A stretch of DNA of 64,000 nucleotides, taken from assembly GCF_000411255.1 (NCBI RefSeq), contig NZ_KE150412.1:2889965-2953964 (forward strand), given 5' to 3'. This DNA is from Paenibacillus sp. HGH0039. GTDB taxonomy: Bacteria > Bacillota > Bacilli > Paenibacillales > NBRC-103111. Both the position numbers and the translations under genes were made by a program. The notes beneath the pieces are model-generated. The model did no database searches and was not told the origin of the DNA. It worked only from the letters and a program-made list of their open reading frames with translations. This document shows positions 17,230-25,638 of this stretch, in pieces; position 1 is the first letter of the stretch, and each line of letters starts with the position of its first letter.

Positions 17230-18495
17230 TTAATTCCACAAGCCCGCCTGCTCCAGTTTCTTCTTCCCGCCAAAAGCAATGCTTATGCAAACGATGTTAA
17301 GGATCAGCATGATGCCGATGGCATACAAAACAGGAGTGTAGCTTCCCGTAAAATCGAACACAAACCCGTAAGCAGGCAGAGCGATGATCGAAGAGATCGC
17401 GAGGCCCAGGGAGGCATTAGAATAGATCTGGCTGTACTCCTTGTTCCCGAACAAGCTTGATGTAAGAGCAGGCCCCAATGTTCCGATAGAGGCGGAGACA
17501 AGACCGAAGAGTCCCACAGCCAGCGAGATGACAAGCGTGCTGGAAGCCGCGAATAACAACAGCCCGATGGCCAGCACGCCCAGAATCATGGCCAGCATCG
17601 CGGTATTCCTGGTGCCGATTTTATCGCTGGCAAATCCGATGACCAGGGAGCCGATCAGCACGCCGATCATGTTGGTCGCCATCACATTACCCGCGAAGGA
17701 TACATCGAATCCTTTGTTCATCAGATACGATGGAATGTGTACCGAGAAGCTTGCCACCGACGTGATCAGGAAGAAAAACGTAAGCAGTGCATAAAAGGCC
17801 GACGATTTTTTGGCGGCAGCCAGCGTCACTCCTTTGTTTTCCGCCCCTGCGCCTGCACCGGCGCTCGTGTTACCCGCGGCTTCCGCTCCATAAGGAAGCG
17901 TTTTCTTTTCGAGAGGTGACTTCCTTATCAGTAAGAGCACAATGGGAACAACGAGAACGATGACCGCAATCCCGACGATGATATAGGAGGTCCTCCAGCC
18001 CTGGTTAGCGATCAGATTGCCGACAATCGGCTGGGAAATGGCGCCGATTGCTCCACCCGCGGCTCCCATGATTCCGAGCGCCAGTCCCTTACTCTTTTTA
18101 AACCATTGGTTAATTAATACCGGGCCTGCTATAACGGTAATAAAGACTCCGCCAACCGCGAGCGGAACAGCAAGGATGTACCAGCCCCATACCGAATTCA
18201 TTAAACCGAACATGGCAAATGCTCCGGCCTGCAAAATGATTGCGGCACTCAAAATGAGCCGGGTATCGTACTTCGCCATTAATTTCCCGCCAATCGGCAA
18301 AAAGAACATGGTAATAATAGCGGAGACGCTGAAATATAAAGACAAGCTCCCCATTCCGACTCCGAGATCATTGGAAACTTGCTTTAAGAATAGACCCGCG
18401 GAGTTATTTAAACTGCCTTTGCCCAAGCCGACCATCATACAAAGCCCCAGCAAAATCCACCAAGCATAGTGAATTTTCCTCTTGTTTTGGCTCAT
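17230..18495 (-). CDS. MFS transporter, oxalate/formate antiporter (OFA/MCT)-like
   Basis: 421 residues with 12 predicted membrane helices and a hydrophilic central loop at about 200-225. The start HYAWWILLGLCMMVGLGKGSLNNSAGLF and the segment LINQWFKKSKGLALGIMGAAGGAIGA fit the OFA/monocarboxylate subgroup of the major facilitator superfamily. It leads an operon with two dehydrogenases, so it likely imports their substrate, perhaps an organic acid. An AT-rich palindrome about 160 bp upstream probably controls it. Confidence 0.9.
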   Translation of the reverse strand: MSQNKRKIHYAWWILLGLCMMVGLGKGSLNNSAGLFLKQVSNDLGVGMGSLSLYFSVSAIITMFFLPIGGKLMAKYDTRLILSAAIILQAGAFAMFGLMNSVWGWYILAVPLAVGGVFITVIAGPVLINQWFKKSKGLALGIMGAAGGAIGAISQPIVGNLIANQGWRTSYIIVGIAVIVLVVPIVLLLIRKSPLEKKTLPYGAEAAGNTSAGAGAGAENKGVTLAAAKKSSAFYALLTFFFLITSVASFSVHIPSYLMNKGFDVSFAGNVMATNMIGVLIGSLVIGFASDKIGTRNTAMLAMILGVLAIGLLLFAASSTLVISLAVGLFGLVSASIGTLGPALTSSLFGNKEYSQIYSNASLGLAISSIIALPAYGFVFDFTGSYTPVLYAIGIMLILNIVCISIAFGGKKKLEQAGLWN

Positions 18496-18648
18496 AAAGT
18501 TTCTTCGCTCCCCGTTTCTAATATCCGTTCCAACATAAGATGATGTTGCCTTATGCCATTCTCACAAATGGCGAAGCCTATCATGCCGTTCATTCTCCCG
18601 ATGCTCGCCAGGCTCCTTTCCTGGAGGAACAATCATGATATGCGCGCG

Positions 18649-18678
18649 ATATAATATTTAGATATCGAAATATTATAT
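18649..18678 (-). promoter_or_regulatory. AT-rich nested palindromes, probable MarR-type operator
   Basis: TATTTAGATATCGAAATA (18655-18672) is palindromic at 16 of 18 positions, inside a wider repeat with arms ATATAATATTT (18649-18659) and AAATATTATAT (18668-18678). Shape and composition fit MarR-family sites. The rest of the gap 18496-18864 shows no gene. Confidence 0.65.
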
Positions 18679-18864
18679 GTCTAAATAGTAACAAAATATT
18701 TTCCCGCCTGCAACGGAGAACAATGGAAAAGTTCATTAAAAATTCAAGATAACGCAAAAAGAGGAGCGCTTGCTCCCCTTTTACATCCCTGATTATAAGG
18801 CTAATAAGTTAAGTCTATCCTTTTTCTAATCCATCATGTGGCTTCCCGGCGTTAGCGCTCCGGC

Positions 18865-20967
18865 TCAACCCATATATTCCGCCATTATCTGCTCGATATC
18901 GTATGGAGTGACCCCGCTATCCACCGAAAATAGTGCCTCTGCCTGGTCCGCAGTATCCACTGCTTCCCCTCTTGCTTTCGCATGGAGGGTGAATAAATCG
19001 TACAGATCCGGCTTCCGCAAAGTTGTCATGGCTTTGCCTATCAACACCATTCCCTTCTGATTTCCCTCCACATTGTTAAAGTATTGAGGATCTCTCGTTA
19101 GGGACAGATCCGTCCAGATGACCGCACGTTCCACCAAATCCAGGATGACGGGAATGGCAATCCGCGTATCGGCGGTGACATCGATTTTGTTGACCACCGT
19201 CGAAGGCTCGAATATTTCCCCGGACCCGGGTTTCTTGCGCATCATCCAGCCTGCGAAGCACTCCGGCAGATCGCAATACGGCTGTTCCGTAAAGGAATGA
19301 AGGGAAGCCACAATATAACGCCCGCCGTAATCAACGATAGAAGGAATGTGCAGATCAATGAACTCGCAGGCTCCTTGAGGAGCCGACACGATATCTCCGC
19401 TGTGGACGGCTTGGTACTTGGAGGATCGCAGATTCGTGTAAGAAATATGCTCCACGTACTGCCAGTCGCGGTCATACATGACTGCCGACAAGTCAATATC
19501 CACCCGGCCCGTAGGCTTACCGTCAACGGTTCCTTCTTTCCACCAACTGAAGAAACGGATCGTGTCCCCCTTCGTCATCGGCACACGGCTTCCCCGTACA
19601 AGCGTACGCAGCGCTTTGCTTGCGGATCGTTGGGAAAACGGGACATGATAGTCCTTCAAACGTTTATCGACATGGGTCTTCCCCAAGGGAGGCAGATCGG
19701 AAAATCGCTGAACCAACGTCTTCTCGCATACCTCCACGATGTCTCGGCATGCCGTTTCGTTGATTTCCGGGAGCGTATGGGGAATCGCAAACGCTTTGGC
19801 CGCATTGCCTTTCGGGAAGAAGACGCGCAGCTCGGGACGCTCATGGCGGCGGGCAAAATGATTCTTCACCTGCAGCAGCACAGGCGTCGATACCTGATCC
19901 GCCACTTCGCCGAATGCCAGCACGACATACTCCGTGTGTTCGGTGGACCGCAGCAGTTGATCCAGCCTTCTTGCAAATTCACCCGGGCGCTGCATCAACA
20001 GATCGATCAAAGTCCAGACTTGCTGAAACTGGAATGCAAGTTCCACGCTTCCGCCGAAGGTCGTAAAGGGCTTATTGTTGCGTAATATTCCGAAAGCCTC
20101 CTGACAACGTGTAAAACGGTTCTTGTACTCGGAGGGATGCAGGATTTCTCCCAGCCGGATCCAGCGATCCTTGTATCTCAGCATATCCTCCGTAATGGAG
20201 TGACAGCGTTCCAGCAATCCTAGCAGCAGCCGTCTCTCGCTGCGCTTAAATTTGCGGAAACGCGCGGGCTCGGCGAGACTGACATCGCCATCCGACCAGG
20301 CTGCGGCCAGACGAAGGATATCCGTTGCGGTTTTAAAGTATCGCCCGACCCGCTCCAAGCCGGCTTTATCATGCTTTAATAAGGAAGCCGCCACGAAGGC
20401 CGCATTCTCCTTGAAAGGGATCTCGGACGGAAGAATCGCGTCCAGTTCATCCGGGTCCGCGTACTCAACAGCCGCGTCAATATCTTCCTTGTCCGTCTCG
20501 GAGATGGATGTCTTGGCTTGAATCAGCCGGCTTATCCTGACATGAAACTCCGCTTTGCTGCCAAGATCAATTACTTTCAGGTCTGCCGCATCCCGCAGCG
20601 GAAGTCTTTGCGCCGTCTCATACTCAGGCAAATCCAGCGTTAGATAATGATAAACGGCATTCAAATAAAGCTCCGCATCATGCCCTTCCATCACCTGCGC
20701 CGGAAAGCCGGGATACATCGGCTTATACTCCACATGGGCGCCGACCAGCCGTTTCAGATCGCCGATCAGCTCACGATAGAACGCTTCAAATTGCTCCTTG
20801 GATAAGGTACACACGGCACGTATCAAGCGATGGGAGAACGTAAATCCAAGAGCTTCGATATTTTTCAAGGCAGCAGCCAGATAAGCCTTAGAAAGACGGT
20901 CCTCGCCTTCTCCCTGCTCCACAATCACTTTGCCCGCTCTGCGTAAATAAATCGTGTTTATGTTCAT
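18865..20967 (-). CDS. TerD-like domain protein with large N-terminal helical region
   Basis: A 700-residue cytoplasmic protein. Residues 1 to about 470 are helical, possibly repeat-like, and I cannot assign them. From about 480 the pattern resembles TerD stress proteins: GRVDIDLSAVMYDRDW, ISYTNL, HSGDIVSAPQGACEFIDLHI, then GRYIVASLHSF, CFAGWMMRKKPGSGEIFEP and a closing PVILDLVERAVIWTDL. TerD domains bind calcium and act in tellurite/phage/stress resistance; here the fusion suggests a stress-linked scaffold. The ATG directly follows a hairpin and T run and has no clear ribosome binding site, so an internal start is possible. Confidence 0.7.
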   Translation of the reverse strand: MNINTIYLRRAGKVIVEQGEGEDRLSKAYLAAALKNIEALGFTFSHRLIRAVCTLSKEQFEAFYRELIGDLKRLVGAHVEYKPMYPGFPAQVMEGHDAELYLNAVYHYLTLDLPEYETAQRLPLRDAADLKVIDLGSKAEFHVRISRLIQAKTSISETDKEDIDAAVEYADPDELDAILPSEIPFKENAAFVAASLLKHDKAGLERVGRYFKTATDILRLAAAWSDGDVSLAEPARFRKFKRSERRLLLGLLERCHSITEDMLRYKDRWIRLGEILHPSEYKNRFTRCQEAFGILRNNKPFTTFGGSVELAFQFQQVWTLIDLLMQRPGEFARRLDQLLRSTEHTEYVVLAFGEVADQVSTPVLLQVKNHFARRHERPELRVFFPKGNAAKAFAIPHTLPEINETACRDIVEVCEKTLVQRFSDLPPLGKTHVDKRLKDYHVPFSQRSASKALRTLVRGSRVPMTKGDTIRFFSWWKEGTVDGKPTGRVDIDLSAVMYDRDWQYVEHISYTNLRSSKYQAVHSGDIVSAPQGACEFIDLHIPSIVDYGGRYIVASLHSFTEQPYCDLPECFAGWMMRKKPGSGEIFEPSTVVNKIDVTADTRIAIPVILDLVERAVIWTDLSLTRDPQYFNNVEGNQKGMVLIGKAMTTLRKPDLYDLFTLHAKARGEAVDTADQAEALFSVDSGVTPYDIEQIMAEYMG

Positions 20968-21131
20968 AAAAAAGAGTCCAGGAAAGCCATATCCCTACTG
21001 TCTTGGAAGAATCCTTAGAAGGAAGGAATATGATAGCCTGGACGCCTCCTCTCGCGTATAGAAATCCTTCAGGAAAGCTGCGACCCTAATTCGCCCAATG
21101 AAGTAGAAGGAAGGATCGCAATAGCCTGAAG
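20968..21131 (-). ncRNA. two tandem structured elements in the leader of the TerD-like gene
   Basis: Two hairpins, 20976-21043 and 21067-21131, share one architecture: an outer 7-bp stem (GTCCAGG/CCTGGAC; CTTCAGG/CCTGAAG), a fixed internal loop (AAAGC on one side, ATAG on the other) and a 9-bp inner stem (CATATCCCT/AGGAATATG; TGCGACCCT/AGGATCGCA). Stem sequences differ between copies yet stay paired, while AGAAGGAAGGA and AGGAAAGC are unchanged. On the minus strand the copy nearest the gene is followed by TCTTTTTT and then the ATG, so it resembles a terminator. A cis-regulatory RNA is the simplest reading; a mobile palindromic repeat is the alternative. Confidence 0.55.
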
Positions 21132-21260
21132 TTCAAGGTTCACAGTCCGTGACTCCAAACCTTTGTTGAATCCATCTTCCCATACTTCCCGGCATGCCAA
21201 CAGGGCGAAAGTATTACGACTTTGGAAAAGATAAACAACGCGAGCGCTATTCGGATATAA

Positions 21261-21298
21261 AAAAAGCGACGTCCGCAGGGCGCGTCAGTCGCTTGATT
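21261..21298 (-). terminator. hairpin downstream of the ankyrin gene
   Basis: AAAGCGAC and GTCGCTT flank about 20 bases that can pair further; on the minus strand the stem is followed by TTTTTTTAT. Another dyad, ACACATGC/GCATGTGT, is at 21357-21378. The gap 21132-21394 holds no gene. Confidence 0.6.
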
Positions 21299-21394
21299 GG
21301 TGAGGTTTTCCGGCGGATAATGTCCGCGAGCATGGCACAAAAATAGCTCCCTACATACACATGCTCCCCTGCATGTGTGACAAATAGCGGTCCA

Positions 21395-22477
21395 TTATTG
21401 CAGCTCTCCCTCAAGAAATTTGATGAGGTAGGTTTCAGGCTGCGCGAGGAATTCTGTAAAGCCGCATAAATCCGCATACTCCTGATGCTCCACGTCATAA
21501 CAGCCTATCAGGCCTTTTTTCTTCGGATTCCACACAAGCTGCAGATCCGAGTAGTTGTCGATGTCGGCCGACAGACGAAGCAGCTTTTGCCGGCCGGCTT
21601 TCATCTCAATCGTATCGGTTAAGGTGAAAAAGTCGATATACCCGATTTTATAATCATTTGGCGCCAACTCCAGACGCAGCTTATCCCCGGTTAGAAAGGT
21701 GACCAGTTCATCGGTCAGCTTATACTTTGTCAGCTCATATTTCTTGTTCTCTCTATCATGAAGCTCTGCCGGCTCCAGGGATTTCAAATAGTCGGCCAAA
21801 GCGGCATTCTTATTTCCGACCGCAATCGTATACGCCCGGTCGCCGTCCTTTTCCGTTATCGTAACGTCCGCGCCGCGTTCAATCAAATACTTGACCATCG
21901 CCGCATTGCCCATTCTCGTCGCAACGGTTAAAGGAGTCGCTTGATAAGGATAAACTTGGTCCGGCTTATTGTAATTAATGTCCGCCCCATGATCGAGTAA
22001 ATACGCGAGTGTCTTATGATCATGGTCCGACACGGCCTGGCGCAATACGGCGCTGCCGTGCTTCTTTAGATCCAATCCCAGCTCATGGAGGAGCGGAATA
22101 TTGTTTTTATTTCCATAATAGGCCTGTGAATATGCACCTGACTTGATATGATTTAGCTTGTCCGGCTTAGCGCCTTGCCCTGCAATGTAGCGGACGATGT
22201 CTTCCTTGCAATAGCGGACAGCCCGCAGAAAGGCCGGATTATGAGGGACATTCAGGTTGACGCCGTTCTCAACCAGCAGCTTTACAACGTCCAGTCTCTC
22301 CGATATAAGCGCCAAGTCGAGCGGACTCAGCGTGGTATACTTGCTCAGTTCGATGCCCTCTTCGATATCCCAGCCTGCCGCAATGGCCTCCCGCAAAGCC
22401 GGGATATTTCCTTGGTAAATGTGCAGCGCGATTTCCGGCAGCTTCTCGAATTTCCCGATATCTTTCAGTTGGATCAT
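21395..22477 (-). CDS. ankyrin repeat protein with C-terminal SUKH-like region
   Basis: 360 residues. Ankyrin repeats occupy about residues 10-245 (SPLDLALISERLDVVKLLVENGVNLN; KTLAYLLDHGADINYN; TPLTVATRMGNAAMVKYLIERGADV). The last 100 residues (YIDFFTLTDTIEM, LVWNPKKKGLIGCYDVEHQEY, FTEFLAQPETYLIKFLEGEL) look like a SUKH/SMI1-type fold end. It is probably a protein-protein interaction module in the cytoplasm; SUKH-type proteins often give immunity to toxins. The ATG follows GGAGGGTAACGG. Confidence 0.8.
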   Translation of the reverse strand: MIQLKDIGKFEKLPEIALHIYQGNIPALREAIAAGWDIEEGIELSKYTTLSPLDLALISERLDVVKLLVENGVNLNVPHNPAFLRAVRYCKEDIVRYIAGQGAKPDKLNHIKSGAYSQAYYGNKNNIPLLHELGLDLKKHGSAVLRQAVSDHDHKTLAYLLDHGADINYNKPDQVYPYQATPLTVATRMGNAAMVKYLIERGADVTITEKDGDRAYTIAVGNKNAALADYLKSLEPAELHDRENKKYELTKYKLTDELVTFLTGDKLRLELAPNDYKIGYIDFFTLTDTIEMKAGRQKLLRLSADIDNYSDLQLVWNPKKKGLIGCYDVEHQEYADLCGFTEFLAQPETYLIKFLEGELQ

Positions 22478-22756
22478 CCGTTACCCTCCTACCCAAAGTC
22501 TTATGTTAAATATAGAAAAGCACTTGGCAAAAAACAACAGGGACTCTGCCAGGGGCACGGTTGCGGCCATTAGTCCGGGAAGGAAGAGGCTTATCCGTTG
22601 GAATCGCCTGCTGCGTACGCCTTCAGCGGCGAGGGCAGCCTTTATAGCTTCCGGAAAACCGACTACAAAGCGTACGAGCAGTTGCTCGGGATCGGCGGAC
22701 CCGCTATCCCCTTTGTCCGGGAGCAGCCGAAAGGCGAGCTTAACCGGGATACTTTA
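22478..22756. other. 279-bp gap with a possible gene remnant
   Basis: No intact gene. On the plus strand around 22600-22750 the frame reads SGEGSLYSFRKTDYKAYEQL...GGPAIPFVREQPKGEL, which is protein-like but ends inside the convergent dehydrogenase gene and has no start signal. It may be debris; I cannot name the family. Confidence 0.3.
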
Positions 22757-23521
22757 CTACAGGTGCGATCCGCCGCTTGCGTCGATCAACTGGCCGGTAA
22801 CCCAGCGGCTGTCCGGCGAAGCGAGAAAAGCGGCCACATCCGCTATGTCGTCGGGTTCTCCCCATCTGTCGAAGACGGAAAGGCCGGCCGCATTTTTTTG
22901 CCCGTTCGGATCCTGCAGCGTTCCGGCATTCATCTCCGTGTTAATGATGCCCGGCTGAATGGCGTTTACCGTAATCTTACGGCTCCCCAACTGTTTGGCC
23001 AGAAGAAGGGTAAAGGTGTCGATAGCCCCCTTCGACATGCTGTAGGTAAACACACTTGGAGAGGCTACGCGCGTTACGAAGGAAGAAACGTTAATAATGC
23101 GCCCGTTGTCTTTCATACGCGGCAAAGCATGCTGGGTAACAAAAAGCGGAGCTTTGACGTTAATCTTCATCACTTCGTCAAAAGACTCTTCCGTCGTCTC
23201 TTCCAGGCCGAGAATTTGACCGATCCCGGCATTATTGACCAGAATATCGAACCCGTTGCCGCCCGTATGTTCCCGGATCGCCTCATCCAGCGCCACAAAT
23301 AAGTGCTCGATGCCCCCGAGAGTGCTCAGGTCGGCACCGATTGCGCACGCATTCCCTCCGCTTTGGCCGATCTGCTGAACCACCGCCTCCGCTTCGTTCC
23401 GTCTTTGTCCATAGTGCACGGCGACGAACGCGCCCTCTTGGGCCAGACGCAGTGCGATGCCGCGGCCGATTCCCCTGCTTGCTCCGGTTACCAAAGCGAC
23501 TTTACCTTCTAGTTTCCTCAT
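22757..23521 (-). CDS. SDR family oxidoreductase
   Basis: A 254-residue classical dehydrogenase: TGASRGIG, HYGQRR after strand 2 (fits NADPH), NNAGIG, VSSFVTR with the catalytic Ser, and YSMSK. The end SRWVTGQLIDASGGSHL is shared with the paralogue at 42826-43590, to which it is closely similar throughout. Start ATG follows AAGGAGATGAGAGC; the upstream in-frame extension has no site. It appears monocistronic; the substrate is unknown. Confidence 0.92.
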   Translation of the reverse strand: MRKLEGKVALVTGASRGIGRGIALRLAQEGAFVAVHYGQRRNEAEAVVQQIGQSGGNACAIGADLSTLGGIEHLFVALDEAIREHTGGNGFDILVNNAGIGQILGLEETTEESFDEVMKINVKAPLFVTQHALPRMKDNGRIINVSSFVTRVASPSVFTYSMSKGAIDTFTLLLAKQLGSRKITVNAIQPGIINTEMNAGTLQDPNGQKNAAGLSVFDRWGEPDDIADVAAFLASPDSRWVTGQLIDASGGSHL

Positions 23522-23689
23522 GCTCTCATCTCCTTGTCCGAATTCAAGAAGAATATAGCACAGGATAAATTTTGAAATGTTGCTCTTATATTCGGTCCAA
23601 AGGGATAGCCGCATGCCGGTCTATGGATCGACGAGCGTGCCGGGCGAAATTCCGCGATAATACGACTCAGGTAGAACGGATTCCTTCAA

Positions 23690-23851
23690 ATGCTTTTTAT
23701 GGCTATTTTCTTTTTTGGCGGTGCCATCGGATCCGCAATCGGGGGGTGGTTATACGCCACGGGGGGCTGGAGTGCCGCGTTATGGATCGGAATAGCTTTC
23801 CCGATCGTTGCCCTGCTTTATTTTGCCACGGAAAAGAAACAGGTTCTATGA
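23690..23851 (+). pseudogene. MFS transporter, C-terminal remnant
   Basis: 53 codons reading [48 protein letters not shown], that is, the last two membrane helices of a 12-helix drug exporter-type transporter, ending with a normal stop. The 300+ preceding residues are absent: the frame is closed by a stop at 23672 and no homologous sequence is seen upstream. The rest of the gap 23522-23997 holds a terminator and no gene. Confidence 0.7.
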
Positions 23852-23928
23852 GCAGCCTTCATTAAATGCAGTCGGGAGAGCCTGGGTGCACTACACGCGC
23901 AAGAAAGTTGATCTCTGCTGTAAAAACA

Positions 23929-23965
23929 AAACCATCCCGCGAATTTAACTATTCCGGGATGGTTT
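23929..23965 (-). terminator. terminator of the ltrA transcript
   Basis: A perfect 11-bp stem AAACCATCCCG / CGGGATGGTTT with a 15-base loop, followed on the minus strand by TTGTTTTTA. Confidence 0.8.
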
Positions 23966-23997
23966 ACCTTTTTGGGGATTCCTGATAGTTCCATAAA

Positions 23998-25086
23998 TCA
24001 AGTTGTCAGTTTCGCATAAGCGATAAAGAAGACCATAATCTCCCCGACGATCGCATAATTAGGTACTTGATAAATCAAGTCAAATGCCATACAGCAGCCC
24101 AATATTCCCAATAATACGGCCAAATGATTGGGCCTCAAACGCAGATGTTTGGGTCTGTACAGGTGGAACACCAAAGAGGTGGAGAAAAAATAAAGAAGAA
24201 CGGACCCGAATACAAATACCAACATGAAAGAATAATTTAGCTTCTCTTGATATAATAACTGGATGGCAGCGGCGATCATGCTCATGGACAAATAAATGAA
24301 TAAGTGTCCATAAATAATCGTTTGGCCGGCCGTTTGTATTTCCTTACTCACTTTGGTTTCAACATTATCAAAGTACTGCCACCATATGGCGATCACTAAC
24401 GCGCTTGTAAACGCGACAAACAAAACGGATGACAGATCCCAGCTGCTGAACTGCAGCACGGCCAGAATACTGACCACGGATTCGCCTAATAGAATGAGCG
24501 TAAATAAGGCAAACCGTTCAAATAAGTGAGGGGTATGTATAGGTGTTTTTACCAGGTGTTTTCGCCCGATTAGGGGAAGTACAATATCGACGGCAATTCC
24601 CATATACAGAACGGCATACCGGATCCACGAGTCAAAGAAGAGTGAACAAGCGGATATCAATATTCCGATCACAAAGTGGGTCCCCAAATAAGAAGCGGTC
24701 GATTGTTGATGAGCGGCTTTGGACTTATGCACCAACAGATATTGAATGGCAGTCAGCGCTCTCGAACCTATATATCCTATAAAGAAGGGAATATAGTATT
24801 GATCAAAATCAGGAGATAAGCTCGCTGTCATAATTAAAATAAAAAAGAGCTGGAGGATGCTTAATATTCTATGTATAAAGATATCTTGACCGAATCTGTT
24901 TACAAAGAGGGTTTGTCCTACCCATCCCCACCAGATCGGGATAAAAATCAGTACAAATTTAACTAAATACTCAATGGGAATGACTCCGTGATCTGCATGC
25001 AATAAGACATGAGTGGCTTTTGAGACTGCCGCGACAAAAAGAAGATCATAAAAAAGCTCCAACCAGGTGACTTTTTTCTCAACCAT
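23998..25086 (-). CDS. ltrA: low temperature requirement protein A (LtrA) family membrane protein
   Basis: 362 residues, almost all membrane helix (about 10-12 segments). The start VTWLELFYDLLFVAAVSKATHVL is the family hallmark; further along are WWGWVGQTLFVNRF, RFALFTLILLGESVVSILAVL and IAIWWQYFDNVE. LtrA is named from Listeria growth at low temperature, but its molecular role is not known. It starts 7 bases after the upstream hypothetical gene, so the two are probably in one operon. Length is usual. Confidence 0.9.
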   Translation of the reverse strand: MVEKKVTWLELFYDLLFVAAVSKATHVLLHADHGVIPIEYLVKFVLIFIPIWWGWVGQTLFVNRFGQDIFIHRILSILQLFFILIMTASLSPDFDQYYIPFFIGYIGSRALTAIQYLLVHKSKAAHQQSTASYLGTHFVIGILISACSLFFDSWIRYAVLYMGIAVDIVLPLIGRKHLVKTPIHTPHLFERFALFTLILLGESVVSILAVLQFSSWDLSSVLFVAFTSALVIAIWWQYFDNVETKVSKEIQTAGQTIIYGHLFIYLSMSMIAAAIQLLYQEKLNYSFMLVFVFGSVLLYFFSTSLVFHLYRPKHLRLRPNHLAVLLGILGCCMAFDLIYQVPNYAIVGEIMVFFIAYAKLTT

Positions 25087-25092
25087 ACCTTT

Positions 25093-25608
25093 TTAAATCC
25101 CCCTATTTTCATTCATACGCAGCAAGATATACTCGATTTCTTCTAAGGGCATTTTCAATTCTTGGCTGACTTCATAAAGTCCCCTGTCCTGTGCAAGAAG
25201 CTCCCGCGCTTTATTTATTTTTCCATGGAGCCAGTTGTTCTCCAGCATCCAACTCTTCACATGGGCCAAGAAGCGATTCTGAGTGTCCTTATCCGCATGC
25301 TTCTTATATTTAGCAACAGACTCCGACAGATAGTTATAGAAATAAATACCCAAAGCCTCACGCTGCTCGTTTTTAGACATTCGCAGATACTGCTCATAAA
25401 TTAGGCTGATGTCTAACCCCAGAAAGTTGTCTCCGCTATCAAAACGTCTGAATGTCCTTCGTTCATAACTTTCGGGTAAAACACGAAATACAACAACGAT
25501 GGCATACGGAAATTCCCATGTTTTCGCCGCTTCTTCTAACGGCAACAGTTCATCTCTCAATTGACTCACACACGTTCCATGTGTATCTAAATAAAAAGAT
25601 AGTTCCAT
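25093..25608 (-). CDS. hypothetical protein
   Basis: 171 residues, soluble, mostly helical after an initial beta-rich part (LSFYLDTHG, YAIVVVFRVLPESYERR). The last 40 residues (INKARELLAQDRGLYEVSQELKMPLEEIEYILLRM) look like a small helix-turn-helix. I do not recognise the family. I use ATG 25608 because AAGGAGCTAGGA precedes it. It lies between a SUKH-type gene and ltrA on the same strand with short gaps, so the three form a likely operon. Confidence 0.7.
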   Translation of the reverse strand: MELSFYLDTHGTCVSQLRDELLPLEEAAKTWEFPYAIVVVFRVLPESYERRTFRRFDSGDNFLGLDISLIYEQYLRMSKNEQREALGIYFYNYLSESVAKYKKHADKDTQNRFLAHVKSWMLENNWLHGKINKARELLAQDRGLYEVSQELKMPLEEIEYILLRMNENRGI

Positions 25609-25638
25609 TCCTAGCTCCTTTGCTGCGGTTTGCAAATT

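Noticed and set aside
19297..20085. 262-codon plus-strand frame inside the TerD-like gene
   Set aside because: Shadow of the minus-strand gene; no ribosome site or recognisable pattern.
20968..21131. Bacterial Y RNA partner of the adjacent protein
   Set aside because: The protein does not show a TROVE domain that I can support, so a Y-RNA link would be speculation.
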